Positions 1-6,618 of a stretch of DNA of 7,953 nt are shown piece after piece. The notes beneath the pieces are model-generated. The model made no database searches, was not told where the DNA came from, and saw only the letters and a program-made list of their open reading frames with translations. The stretch lies in assembly GCA_964474185.1 (NCBI GenBank), contig CAYYRI010000021.1, positions 1 through 7,953 on the forward strand, written 5' to 3'. Numbering within the stretch: the stretch's first letter is position 1; every line of letters begins with the position of its first letter. The stretch is from CAYYRI01 sp964474185. Its GTDB lineage: Bacteria; Patescibacteriota; Minisyncoccia; Minisyncoccales; RBG-13-42-11. The position numbers and the translations under genes are program-made.

Positions 1-689
1 TTTTTTTGGTCGACCATCAGGGGTTTAACAGTTAATTTTGCCCCTTTAACAGAATTACAACTTCGGCAAAGTGGTTGGATATTCTCCATAGAATCCAAAC
101 CACCTTTTGATAATGGTATAATATGATCCTCCTCTAATTCAATCTCTGGTTCTTTTTTACCACAAATCGCACATTTATAATCATAATGCTTTTTTAATAA
201 CTCCCACTCTTCCAAAGTATGAGAACCTTCCGCTCTGTTCTTCCTTGCTCTATATCTTTTACGTAATAGACTACATTGCCCTAGATGCGCCTTTCGCCAT
301 TTTTTATAATACCTTTTACACTCTTCTGGATGTGCTATTCTGTATTGTCTATACCACTCTCTTATCCTTTCTAAATTCTTTTTTCGGTATTCTTTTGCAT
401 ATCCTCTCATATATTCCTTTATATATTGCCTTACATTAGAATAAATTCCACCTTTCCAATTAGAATTGCTTTCGCCCATATTGGTACCCTTTTTAGCTTC
501 GCTGATCTTTCTTTTAATTCTCTCTGGCCATTTTCTACCTAAATTGATTTTGTTCCCTTTCATTTTCTCACTCCTCATTCTTCTAAAACTTTCGGGGTTT
601 CTATGATGCGTTCCTAAGGCATTACTTCTACCAAGATTTATTTTATGTCCTTTAATAAATTGACCCTTTTCGTTTCTGTTTTTGTTCAT
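1..689 (-). CDS. NUMOD3/HNH endonuclease, free-standing homing type (3' end cut by window edge)
   Basis: Probable DNA endonuclease of the HNH family with modular DNA-binding repeats, as found in phage and homing nucleases. The frame is open from ATG at 689 to the window edge, giving 229 residues without a stop. The N-terminal part (about 13-70) has a duplicated KGxKINLGR motif (residues 13-21 and 44-52) and a NUMOD3-like ISEAKKG segment. Next comes NWKGG (77-81) and a basic, Tyr-rich linker (about 85-150). The C-terminal HNH domain has C173/C176, D188-H189, N203, C208/C211 and N212: a zinc-binding Cys4 HNH/HNN core. The gene starts 22 nt after the ileS stop on the same strand and may be co-transcribed. 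No Shine-Dalgarno precedes the ATG. An AGGAG does precede an internal Met43 (codon at 561-563), but starting there would drop the first motif copy. Target site and activity cannot be read from the sequence. Confidence 0.86.
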   Translation of the reverse strand, partial: MNKNRNEKGQFIKGHKINLGRSNALGTHHRNPESFRRMRSEKMKGNKINLGRKWPERIKRKISEAKKGTNMGESNSNWKGGIYSNVRQYIKEYMRGYAKEYRKKNLERIREWYRQYRIAHPEECKRYYKKWRKAHLGQCSLLRKRYRARKNRAEGSHTLEEWELLKKHYDYKCAICGKKEPEIELEEDHIIPLSKGGLDSMENIQPLCRSCNSVKGAKLTVKPLMVDQK

Positions 690-711
690 AAAGATTGAAC
701 TAACGATTTTT

Positions 712-3700
712 TCATTTACTCCATTTCCTAATCGCTAGCCATATTTGTTGTTGATCAATTTTAATTTCTTTCGTAATGTCGAATAGTTGTTTTGGCTCTT
801 TGCCGACGATTAAATCCCCGATTTTGGCTTCAGCCAAAATAAATTCTTTATTCCTTAATAGAAAGTCATTTAATTCGGGACCTCCCGAATACCAAACTTT
901 TATCCTGTCTTTCGGTTTCAGATTGGCTTTTTTCCTCATTTCCTGAACATTGCGGATAATTTCCCGAATTATCCCTTCTTCTTTTAATTCGGGGGTGATT
1001 TTAGTGTCTAACTTCAGAGATTTTCCAAAAGTAATTTTCTTTACGTTAACCTCTTCTCTAATCAAATCCAACAAGTCTTTTGAATTTTGGAATTGGGAAT
1101 TTGGAATCTCGAGCGAAGCGAGAGGTTGCCTAACTTTTATCCCCGCTTTTGCTCTTTCGGCCAGAGCTTGAGCTACAATCTCCCTGATTTTTCCCATTTT
1201 TTCTTCCAGTTTTTCATCAATTGATTTTTTATTGATTTTCGGCCAATACTCCAAATGTACGCTATTTGTTGATTGTTTTCTGCTTTCTGTTATTTGTCTA
1301 TAAATTTCCTCGCTCAAAAATGGAATAAACGGTGCCGTCATCTTGCTTAGGATTAAAAGCACAAAACCCAAAGTTCCTGAAGTATCTTTTAATTCTTTTT
1401 TTGTTTCCGGCCGCTGAAATCTCCTTCTTGACCTTCTGATATACCATTGAGATAAATCTTCAATGACGAATTTTTCGATTGCTCTTGCCGCTCCCGTAAC
1501 GTCATAATTATCCAATTCTTGAGTTGCTTCCCCGACAAGACTGTTTAATTTGGAAATAATCCATTTGTCTAAAATATTTTTTGGAGAGTGAAAATTAGAG
1601 GTCGAAGAAAACTTTTTAGAATAGTATGTTCCCAAAAAAGTACAGCTGTTCCATAAAGTCAGGATAAACCGCTTTAGGGCCTGGTCTATGTCTTTTTCGG
1701 AAAACATTTTAGGATCCCCCGGCTGATTAATAGTATAAAAATACCACCTGGCCGCATCCGCGCCGTATTTATCAACAATGTACCAGGGATCAACCGTGTT
1801 GCCCTTGGACTTCGACATCTTCTCTCCTTTCCCGTCCAAAACATGCCCCAAAGAAATAACGTTTTTATAAGGCGCACCTGAATCAAGCAACGTTGAAATC
1901 GCCAACAAGGTATAAAACCAGCCCCTCGTCTGGTCTATGGCTTCGGAAATATAATCTGCGGGAAACTGTTCTTTTTTATCAATCAATTTTTGGTTCTCAA
2001 ACGGATAATGATACTGAGCAAAAGGCATACTGCCGGAATCAAACCAGCAGTCAATAACCTCCAATACTCTTTCCATTATTCCTTCGCATTTCGGGCAATA
2101 AAATTTTATTTCATCTATGTAGGGCCGGTGGAAATCCAACTCCATTCTGGCGTTATGCGGCAGATTTACGAATTCAATTTTCCTCCATTTGCCCGTTGAA
2201 ATCGTGCTTCCTTTGTTTCGATTTCTCCATTTTAATATTTCTTCCAAGGAGAAACCGCCAAGAGTTTTTTCCAAAATAGTAAGGGGAAGTTCATGAGAAA
2301 TAATTACGATATTTTTATTTTGATATTTCTCATTCACTTTTTTCAAAAAAGAATACATTCTTTTTCGGATATCCACCAAACTTTCTCCCTTTTGGGGTTT
2401 GGCCAGGGTCAGGTTTTTCTTTTTATTTAAAAATTCCCAGATTATTCCCGAGGGTTTTCCGTTAAAAATCCCGACGTTATATTCCCTTAATCTTTTGTCA
2501 AAAATTATTTTGGCCCCGGTTTCTTTTGCTATGATTTCGGCAGTTTGCCTCGTCCTTAGAAGGTCAGAGCTGAAAATGACGTCGATTTTTTGGGATTTTA
2601 ACTTCTTTGCCGATATTTTTGCTTCTTTTTCGCCTTTTTTAGTCAGGGGACAAACGATCTTCTCCGGCCAGCACATTGCCACGTTTTTTACCTGCCTCAA
2701 AGAATGGCCGTGACGAAAAAAATAGTAATTATTGCTTGAAAATTTTTGAGCAAGCAAATCTTTCATTGAACCGATAACTTCTGAATTTTTGCAACTTTTG
2801 CACTCCCAAACAGGCAAAGGAGTCCCCCAATATCTCTCGCGGGAAAAGGCCCAGTCCTTAATATCGTTCAGCCATTCTCCGAATCGCCCTTCTTTAAGGT
2901 GAGCGGGCACCCAGTTGATTTTTTGATTGTTAAAAATCAGATCTTTCCTGACTTTTTGCATGTTTATAAACCATGACTGCTTGGCGTAATAAATCAAAGG
3001 CGATTTGCATCTCCAGCAAAAAGGATAATCGTGTTCGTACAATTCTTCTTTGAAAAGCAGATTCCTGTTTTTCAAGTTCTCGATAATCTTAGGGTCTGCG
3101 TCTTTGACAAAAAGGCCCGCCCATTTTTTGACGTCAAGTATAAACTTCCCCTCTTCGTCAACCGTCAATAAAATCGGGAATTTATCGCTCTGATTTTTTA
3201 TTTTTGTATTTTGATTTTTTATGGCTTCCAAGTCTTCTTCGCCGAAAGCCGGAGCAACGTGCACGAAACCCGTGCCCTCTTCCAGGGAAACAAAATCGGC
3301 GGAAATTATCTTGTAGGCGTTCTTCAAATTTTCCTCATCTAAAAGATAAAGAGGCTCGTATCTCAGATCAACCAAATCTTTTCCTTTAAATTCTTTAATA
3401 ATTTCCCCCTCTACGCCGCAACTTTCCATTCTTTCCTTGGCTAAAATCAAATAGCCATCACCCGTCTTAACTTTAACGTAAGTGAATCCGGAATTAAGAG
3501 CCACCGCCACATTAGCGGGCAAAGTCCAGGGAGTCGTGGTCCAAACCAATAAATACGAATTTTTGAATTCCGGATTTTTAATTCTGAATTTTACATAAAT
3601 AGCCGGTTCCTTAATTCTCTGATACCCCTGAGCCACTTCATGGGACGATAAGCTTGTACCGCATCGGGGGCAATAAGGAACAACTTTATAATCCTGATAT

Positions 3701-4197
3701 ATGAGTCCTTTCTCGTGAATTTTTTTTATTATCCACCAAACCGTTTCGATGTATTCTTGCGTATAAGTAATGTATGGGTTTTCCATATCCAGCCAGAAAG
3801 CAATTCTTTCGGTTAATTTTTCCCAATCTTTTTTGTAATTCCAGACCGATTCTCTGCATAGCTCATTAAATTTGGCGATGCCGAATTTTTCAATGTCTTT
3901 TTTATTTTTCAATCCCAATTTTTTCTCTATTTCCAGCTCAACCGGCAAACCATGGGTATCCCAGCCCGCTTTTCTTAAAACTTTGAATCCCTGCATGGTT
4001 TTATAGCGGCAAATAATGTCTTTAAAGACCCTGCTCAGAATATGATGAATTCCCGGCTTTGCGTTGGCCGTCGGAGGCCCTTCATAAAATACAAAATTGG
4101 GCGCTTTTTTACGCCTTAAAATGCTCTTTTCAAAAATTCCGTTTTCTTTCCAGAATTTTAAAATTTTTTGTTCTAACTTGGGAAAATTTAAATCCAT
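712..4197 (-). CDS. ileS: Isoleucyl-tRNA synthetase, IleRS2 type, with inserted histidine-phosphatase domain
   Basis: Class I synthetase that charges tRNA-Ile in the cytoplasm (ATP + Ile + tRNA to Ile-tRNA). Landmarks in the 1161 residues: GIHH at 49-52 in place of the HIGH signature; the CP1 editing domain with WTTTPWT at 219-225 and GTGFVHVAPAFGEED at 308-322; RERYWGTPLPVW at 453-464; WFDSG at 718-722; DQTRGWFYTLL at 755-765; KMSKS at 793-797; an anticodon-binding helical domain at about 870-985; and a C-terminal extension. CxxC pairs at 176/179, 394/397, 466/469 and 701/704 match the two zinc sites of IleRS. Between the last two pairs lies a histidine-phosphatase domain of about 190 residues (about 489-682), which explains the excess over the usual length of roughly 950-1050. 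Short low-complexity inserts occur at 206-214, 327-336 and 1031-1040. The start is 18 nt after the argS stop, with no Shine-Dalgarno. The stop is TGA. Confidence 0.97.
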   Translation of the reverse strand: MDLNFPKLEQKILKFWKENGIFEKSILRRKKAPNFVFYEGPPTANAKPGIHHILSRVFKDIICRYKTMQGFKVLRKAGWDTHGLPVELEIEKKLGLKNKKDIEKFGIAKFNELCRESVWNYKKDWEKLTERIAFWLDMENPYITYTQEYIETVWWIIKKIHEKGLIYQDYKVVPYCPRCGTSLSSHEVAQGYQRIKEPAIYVKFRIKNPEFKNSYLLVWTTTPWTLPANVAVALNSGFTYVKVKTGDGYLILAKERMESCGVEGEIIKEFKGKDLVDLRYEPLYLLDEENLKNAYKIISADFVSLEEGTGFVHVAPAFGEEDLEAIKNQNTKIKNQSDKFPILLTVDEEGKFILDVKKWAGLFVKDADPKIIENLKNRNLLFKEELYEHDYPFCWRCKSPLIYYAKQSWFINMQKVRKDLIFNNQKINWVPAHLKEGRFGEWLNDIKDWAFSRERYWGTPLPVWECKSCKNSEVIGSMKDLLAQKFSSNNYYFFRHGHSLRQVKNVAMCWPEKIVCPLTKKGEKEAKISAKKLKSQKIDVIFSSDLLRTRQTAEIIAKETGAKIIFDKRLREYNVGIFNGKPSGIIWEFLNKKKNLTLAKPQKGESLVDIRKRMYSFLKKVNEKYQNKNIVIISHELPLTILEKTLGGFSLEEILKWRNRNKGSTISTGKWRKIEFVNLPHNARMELDFHRPYIDEIKFYCPKCEGIMERVLEVIDCWFDSGSMPFAQYHYPFENQKLIDKKEQFPADYISEAIDQTRGWFYTLLAISTLLDSGAPYKNVISLGHVLDGKGEKMSKSKGNTVDPWYIVDKYGADAARWYFYTINQPGDPKMFSEKDIDQALKRFILTLWNSCTFLGTYYSKKFSSTSNFHSPKNILDKWIISKLNSLVGEATQELDNYDVTGAARAIEKFVIEDLSQWYIRRSRRRFQRPETKKELKDTSGTLGFVLLILSKMTAPFIPFLSEEIYRQITESRKQSTNSVHLEYWPKINKKSIDEKLEEKMGKIREIVAQALAERAKAGIKVRQPLASLEIPNSQFQNSKDLLDLIREEVNVKKITFGKSLKLDTKITPELKEEGIIREIIRNVQEMRKKANLKPKDRIKVWYSGGPELNDFLLRNKEFILAEAKIGDLIVGKEPKQLFDITKEIKIDQQQIWLAIRKWSK
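1078..1107. repeat. AT-rich PNSKFQ-type intragenic repeat in ileS
   Basis: The plus-strand run GAATTTTGGAATTGGGAATT, followed by TGGAAT, encodes IPNSQFQNSK, residues 1031-1040 of IleRS. It falls between RQPLASLE and the DLLDLIREEVNVKKI segment, a natural linker. It shares its GGAATTTTGAATTTGGAAT character with the argS copy. Looser relatives occur in ileS at 3190-3219 (KNQNTKIKNQ) and 3556-3582 (IKNPEFKNS). Confidence 0.6.
2152..2736 (-). other. Histidine-phosphatase (PGM-like) domain inserted in ileS
   Basis: This stretch encodes IleRS residues about 488-682 and has no counterpart in ordinary IleRS. It reads as a complete histidine-phosphatase superfamily domain. It has the phosphate-pocket motif FFRHGHS (R495, nucleophile H496), SSDLLRTRQTAE (R548), LREYNVGIFNG (candidate acid E572) and a second catalytic histidine in IISHE (H635). 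All four catalytic positions appear kept, so an active phosphohydrolase is plausible. The frame is continuous through both borders. IleRS resumes at ELDFHRPYIDEI (686-697) just before the CPKC half of the zinc knuckle. The substrate is unknown; other members act on phosphosugars, nucleotides or phosphoproteins. Confidence 0.92.
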
Positions 4198-4215
4198 GGT
4201 TTATCAGGGAAAGAA

Positions 4216-5802
4216 TTACATTTTCTCGGGAGCGGAAATTCCCATTAAGTTTAATATGTTTTTTAGCATAATTCCAGTCGCCGAAACTAAGGATAGTCTT
4301 GCTTGAGTTAATTTTTTTTCTTCCGAAATCACCCGGCAATCTCTGTAAAACTGATGGAAAACGGCCGCCACGTCCAAGGCGTATTGAGGCAATCTTTGGA
4401 CCTGATAATCTTCGGCCGTATCTTCGATAATTTCGGGCAACCTGATTAATTGCTTAACTAAGCTTAGCTCTGAAGGATGGTCTAATAATTTAAGATTTTG
4501 AATTTGGAATTTTGAATTTGGAATTTTCTTTAAGATGCTGCATATCCTGGCGTGAGCATACTGAACGTAAAAAACAGGATTTTTCTCTGATTGCTGTTTT
4601 GCCAAATCCAAATCAAAATTCAAATGGGTATCGGGGCTTCTGGTTAAAAAGAAGAACCTGGCAACGTCCAGGCCGACTTCTCCGATCAATTCGTCTATTG
4701 TGACGTAAAAACCGGTTCTTTTTGACATCTTCATTTCCTTACCCCCTTCAACAAGCCTGACCAGCTGCATAATAATTATATCGACCTGTTCTTTTTTAAA
4801 ACCCAAAGCTTCGGCCGCCGCTTTTATTCTTCCGACATAACCGTAGTGATCCGCTCCTAAAAAATAAATTAATTTATCAAACCCTCTTTTAAACTTATTC
4901 TTTAAATAAGCAATATCTGAAGCCAGATAGGTTTTTTCTCCGTCTGCTTTAATCAGAACTCTGTCTTTGTCATCGCCGAATTTTGTCGATTGGAACCATA
5001 AGGCTCCTTCTTTCTTATATGATAGATTTTTCCTCTCCAGTTCTTCCAAAATTTTATCTATTTCCTTTTTTTTGTATAATTCCGATTCGCGAAACCAAGC
5101 GTTAAATTCTATCCCCATTTTTTTCACTGAAGGTTTTATCGTTTCTCCCAAAATAGTTTCTGCCGATTTCCTGCCGACTTCTTCCAGATTTCCGCCTTTG
5201 ATCTTTTTTCTCAATTCTTCGATATATGCACCCTTGTAAACCGCCTCTGAATCTCCGATAACCGAATGCCCCAATTTTTTAATTTGCTCACCGACATCGT
5301 TGATATAGTATTCTCTCTCCGTTTTATAACCCGCCTTATCCAATACATTCGCTAAAACATCTCCGCAAAATCCTCCCCGTCCGTTGCCTAACGTTAAGGG
5401 GCCCGTAGGATTCGCAGAAATAAACTCAACGTTAACTTTCTGGCCTCTGCCGATTTTAAGCTTGCCGAAAGACTCTTTTTGCTTTAAAATCTCTACTATT
5501 TGTTTTTGGAGATATTCTTTTGAAATAAAAAAATTAATAAATCCGTTTTTTACCTCTGTTTTTTCTAAAATGGGCGAAGAGAACCTTGTTCTCTTCTTCC
5601 CCCTCGCTTCTTGCGAAAGCTCGGTAGCCGAGCTGATGGCGTCCGCAATCTCCTGAGGATTCTTTTTAATCGTCATGGCTATATTGGTGGAATAATCGCC
5701 GTAAACGGATTCTGATGGCCGTTCTATCGAAACCGCAATCTCTTTACCATAGAGGTCTTTCACCGCTTTTTCCGTTAATTTTTCAATTTCCTTTCTGACC
5801 AT
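4216..5802 (-). CDS. argS: Arginyl-tRNA synthetase
   Basis: Class I synthetase that charges tRNA-Arg; it needs bound tRNA to activate arginine (family knowledge). The 528 residues show the N-terminal Add-1 domain (about 1-110, with YGDYSTNIAM and NGFINFFIS), then the catalytic core with EFISANPTGPL at 126-136. The signature follows as TLGN at 137-140 where HVGH is usual. Further on are YYINDVGEQI (165-174), SDIAYL (295-300), GADHYGYVGR (316-325) and KMSKRTG (358-364). The DALR anticodon domain (about 408-528) contains VQYAHARICSI and ends in GISAPEKM, close to the family's usual C-terminus. Two insertions stand out: residues about 57-76, made of palindromic DNA, and IPNSKFQIQN at 427-436. The gene is divergent from smpB and is followed after 18 nt by ileS, so the two synthetases are probably co-transcribed. 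No Shine-Dalgarno is seen at the ATG. Confidence 0.97.
   Translation of the reverse strand: MVRKEIEKLTEKAVKDLYGKEIAVSIERPSESVYGDYSTNIAMTIKKNPQEIADAISSATELSQEARGKKRTRFSSPILEKTEVKNGFINFFISKEYLQKQIVEILKQKESFGKLKIGRGQKVNVEFISANPTGPLTLGNGRGGFCGDVLANVLDKAGYKTEREYYINDVGEQIKKLGHSVIGDSEAVYKGAYIEELRKKIKGGNLEEVGRKSAETILGETIKPSVKKMGIEFNAWFRESELYKKKEIDKILEELERKNLSYKKEGALWFQSTKFGDDKDRVLIKADGEKTYLASDIAYLKNKFKRGFDKLIYFLGADHYGYVGRIKAAAEALGFKKEQVDIIIMQLVRLVEGGKEMKMSKRTGFYVTIDELIGEVGLDVARFFFLTRSPDTHLNFDLDLAKQQSEKNPVFYVQYAHARICSILKKIPNSKFQIQNLKLLDHPSELSLVKQLIRLPEIIEDTAEDYQVQRLPQYALDVAAVFHQFYRDCRVISEEKKLTQARLSLVSATGIMLKNILNLMGISAPEKM
4495..4524. repeat. AT-rich PNSKFQ-type intragenic repeat in argS
   Basis: Tandem copies of a GAATTTGGAATTTT-like unit (plus strand) encode IPNSKFQIQN, residues 427-436 of ArgRS on the minus strand. 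They lie in the linker after VQYAHARICSI in the anticodon domain. The peptide has no counterpart in ordinary ArgRS. Closely similar DNA occurs in ileS at 1078-1107, which makes a dispersed repeat likely. Confidence 0.65.
5576..5634. repeat. Palindromic element inside argS (three consecutive hairpins)
   Basis: Three inverted repeats lie side by side within 59 nt of coding sequence. The first is GAAGAGAAC/GTTCTCTTC with a 3-nt loop (5576-5596, 9 perfect pairs). The second is TCGC/GCGA with a 5-nt loop (5604-5616). The third is AGCTCGG/CCGAGCT with a 3-nt loop (5618-5634, 7 perfect pairs). Together they encode about 20 residues (SATELSQEARGKKRTRFSS) between the AdaI and the NGFINFF segments of the Add-1 domain, where ArgRS normally has only a short linker. 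The frame is kept. This resembles in-frame palindromic elements such as those of Rickettsia; the relation is by analogy only. Confidence 0.75.
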
Positions 5803-5914
5803 ATTATGGTTAATTTTACCTTATTTTACTTAAAAATTAAAGGATTTAGTGATAGACTTAAGGTATAAAGTCGAAGAAATAAATTTCTTCTTCATCTGCG
5901 CTAACGCTTGCTTT
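5803..5914. promoter_or_regulatory. Divergent argS/smpB intergenic region with leader hairpins
   Basis: The 112-nt AT-rich gap between the divergent argS and smpB starts should carry promoters for both units. Toward smpB, TATAAA at 5864-5869 is a fair -10 box, but no convincing -35 lies 16-18 nt upstream. Toward argS, TAAAAT boxes occur on the minus strand (around 5814-5819 and 5824-5829), again with no clear -35. Two small inverted repeats follow each other: GACTT/AAGTC (5855-5872) and GAAGAAAT/ATTTCTTC (5873-5890, 8 pairs around 2 nt). Both would lie in or near the smpB leader. The promoter assignment is tentative. Confidence 0.3.
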
Positions 5915-6379
5915 ATGAAGATATTAGCTGAAAATAAAAAGGCCTACTTCAATTATGATGTTGTAGAGAAGTTTGGAGCGGGGATTTCTTTGATCGGCCA
6001 GGAGGTAAAATCGATAAAAACAAAAGGGGTAAATTTAGCCGGTTCTTATATCGTGATAAAGGGACACGCCGAGAAAGGAAAACCTGAAGTCTTTTGGATA
6101 GGAACGCAAATTTCTCCCTATCAGCCGAAGAATGCGCCCCCCGATTACAATCCCGAACGCTCCAGAAAGCTTCTCTTAAAAAAAGAGGAGATCAAATATC
6201 TGATTGGCAAGGTGAAGGAGAAAGGGTTGACTTTAATACCATTAAAATTGTATACTGAGAAAGGTAAAATCAAGCTTGAATTCGGGATAGCAAAGGGAAG
6301 AAGAAAAACGGATAAAAGAGAGAGGATTAAAAAACGAGAGGCAGAAAGGGAGATAGAACGTGAGTTAAAGAGTCGGTAA
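5915..6379 (+). CDS. smpB: SmpB, tmRNA-binding ribosome rescue protein
   Basis: SmpB binds tmRNA and takes it to stalled ribosomes for trans-translation. The chosen start, ATG at 5915, gives 154 residues beginning MKILAENKKAYFNYDV, the usual SmpB N-terminus. The frame is open upstream to a GTG at 5849, but those 22 residues are unlike SmpB. Conserved segments: GQEVKSIKTKGVNLAGSY (28-45), ISPYQ (66-70), PDYNPERSRKLLLKKEEI (76-93), GLTLIPLKLY (104-113) and the basic tail GIAKGRRKTDKRERIKKREAEREI. The tail normally has Tyr or His before DKR; here it is Thr132. Length fits the family (about 150-160). The gene lies 70 nt before ssrA on the same strand, so the protein and its RNA partner may share a transcript. 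No Shine-Dalgarno is seen. Confidence 0.96.
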   Translation: MKILAENKKAYFNYDVVEKFGAGISLIGQEVKSIKTKGVNLAGSYIVIKGHAEKGKPEVFWIGTQISPYQPKNAPPDYNPERSRKLLLKKEEIKYLIGKVKEKGLTLIPLKLYTEKGKIKLEFGIAKGRRKTDKRERIKKREAEREIERELKSR

Positions 6380-6383
6380 TGCC

Positions 6384-6448
6384 CTATACGCGAACTTCTG
6401 AAAAGTTCGCGTCGGGCTCGACAAAGATTTTAAAAAATCTTTGTATAG
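6384..6448 (+). repeat. Structured spacer between smpB and ssrA (two hairpins closed by an outer stem)
   Basis: Just after the smpB stop the sequence folds as a three-way junction. CTATA (6384-6388) pairs with TATAG (6444-6448). Inside are CGCGAACTT/AAGTTCGCG (6389-6411, 9 pairs, 5-nt loop) and ACAAAGATTTT/AAAATCTTTGT (6421-6444, 11 pairs, 2-nt loop; its last pair competes with the outer stem). It ends one base before the predicted mature tmRNA 5' end at 6450. It could be a precursor leader, a processing signal, or another palindromic insertion. No U-tract follows the first hairpin, so a simple terminator is unlikely. Confidence 0.6.
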
Positions 6449-6535
6449 AGGGGGTGCAAGAATTGACAGAAATTAAACCAAGATAGGCAAACCGAGTATT
6501 CTCGAATCTCGTAAAACTTCGGGAAAATAATAAGT

Positions 6536-6574
6536 GCCAACTTATTCAAAAAACCTGCATTAGCATTAGCTTAA
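6536..6574 (+). other. tmRNA tag reading frame (ANLFKKPALALA, stop TAA)
   Basis: The resume codon GCC at 6536 opens a 12-codon frame, ANLFKKPALALA, ended by TAA at 6572-6574. With the tRNA-borne alanine the added tag would be (A)ANLFKKPALALA. Its Ala-Asn start and hydrophobic ALALA end match known tags, whose C-terminus is a protease degron. The bases ahead of it (ATAAGT) resemble the conserved resume signal. The end of the frame lies in a hairpin (GCATTA...TAATGC), as helix 5 does in other tmRNAs. Confidence 0.92.
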
Positions 6575-6618
6575 TGCCATCCTTTTTACTGATTCTCGAT
6601 GGGTAAAAAAGCCCTGTT

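Noticed and set aside
245..439. Plus-strand 64-residue open frame
   Set aside because: It is antisense to the HNH gene, whose frame has clear domain motifs; the plus-strand peptide is low-complexity Tyr/Leu/Phe.
690..711. Group I intron or intein linked to the HNH gene
   Set aside because: The IleRS C-terminus ends naturally, and no intron core or intein splice motifs are seen in the window.
1107..1123. TCTCG/CGAGA inverted repeat in ileS as another palindromic insertion
   Set aside because: It encodes LASLE, which fits the normal IleRS consensus after VRQP, so no extra sequence is needed to explain it.
2152..2736. Histidine-phosphatase segment as a misassembly or separate gene
   Set aside because: The frame is continuous across both borders, both halves of IleRS are complete around it, and no internal stop or start signal supports a separate gene.
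4097..4339. Overlapping short open frames on both strands around the argS/ileS junction
   Set aside because: They overlap well-supported argS and ileS sequence and match no family I know.
5849..5914. N-terminal extension of the smpB frame from GTG at 5849
   Set aside because: The 22 residues are hydrophobic and unlike SmpB, and the DNA holds two leader hairpins; MKILAENKKA from 5915 is the family's normal start.
6463..6468. Perfect TTGACA as a -35 box
   Set aside because: It lies in the D-like region of the tmRNA, where a related sequence is conserved, and no -10 box follows at 16-18 nt.
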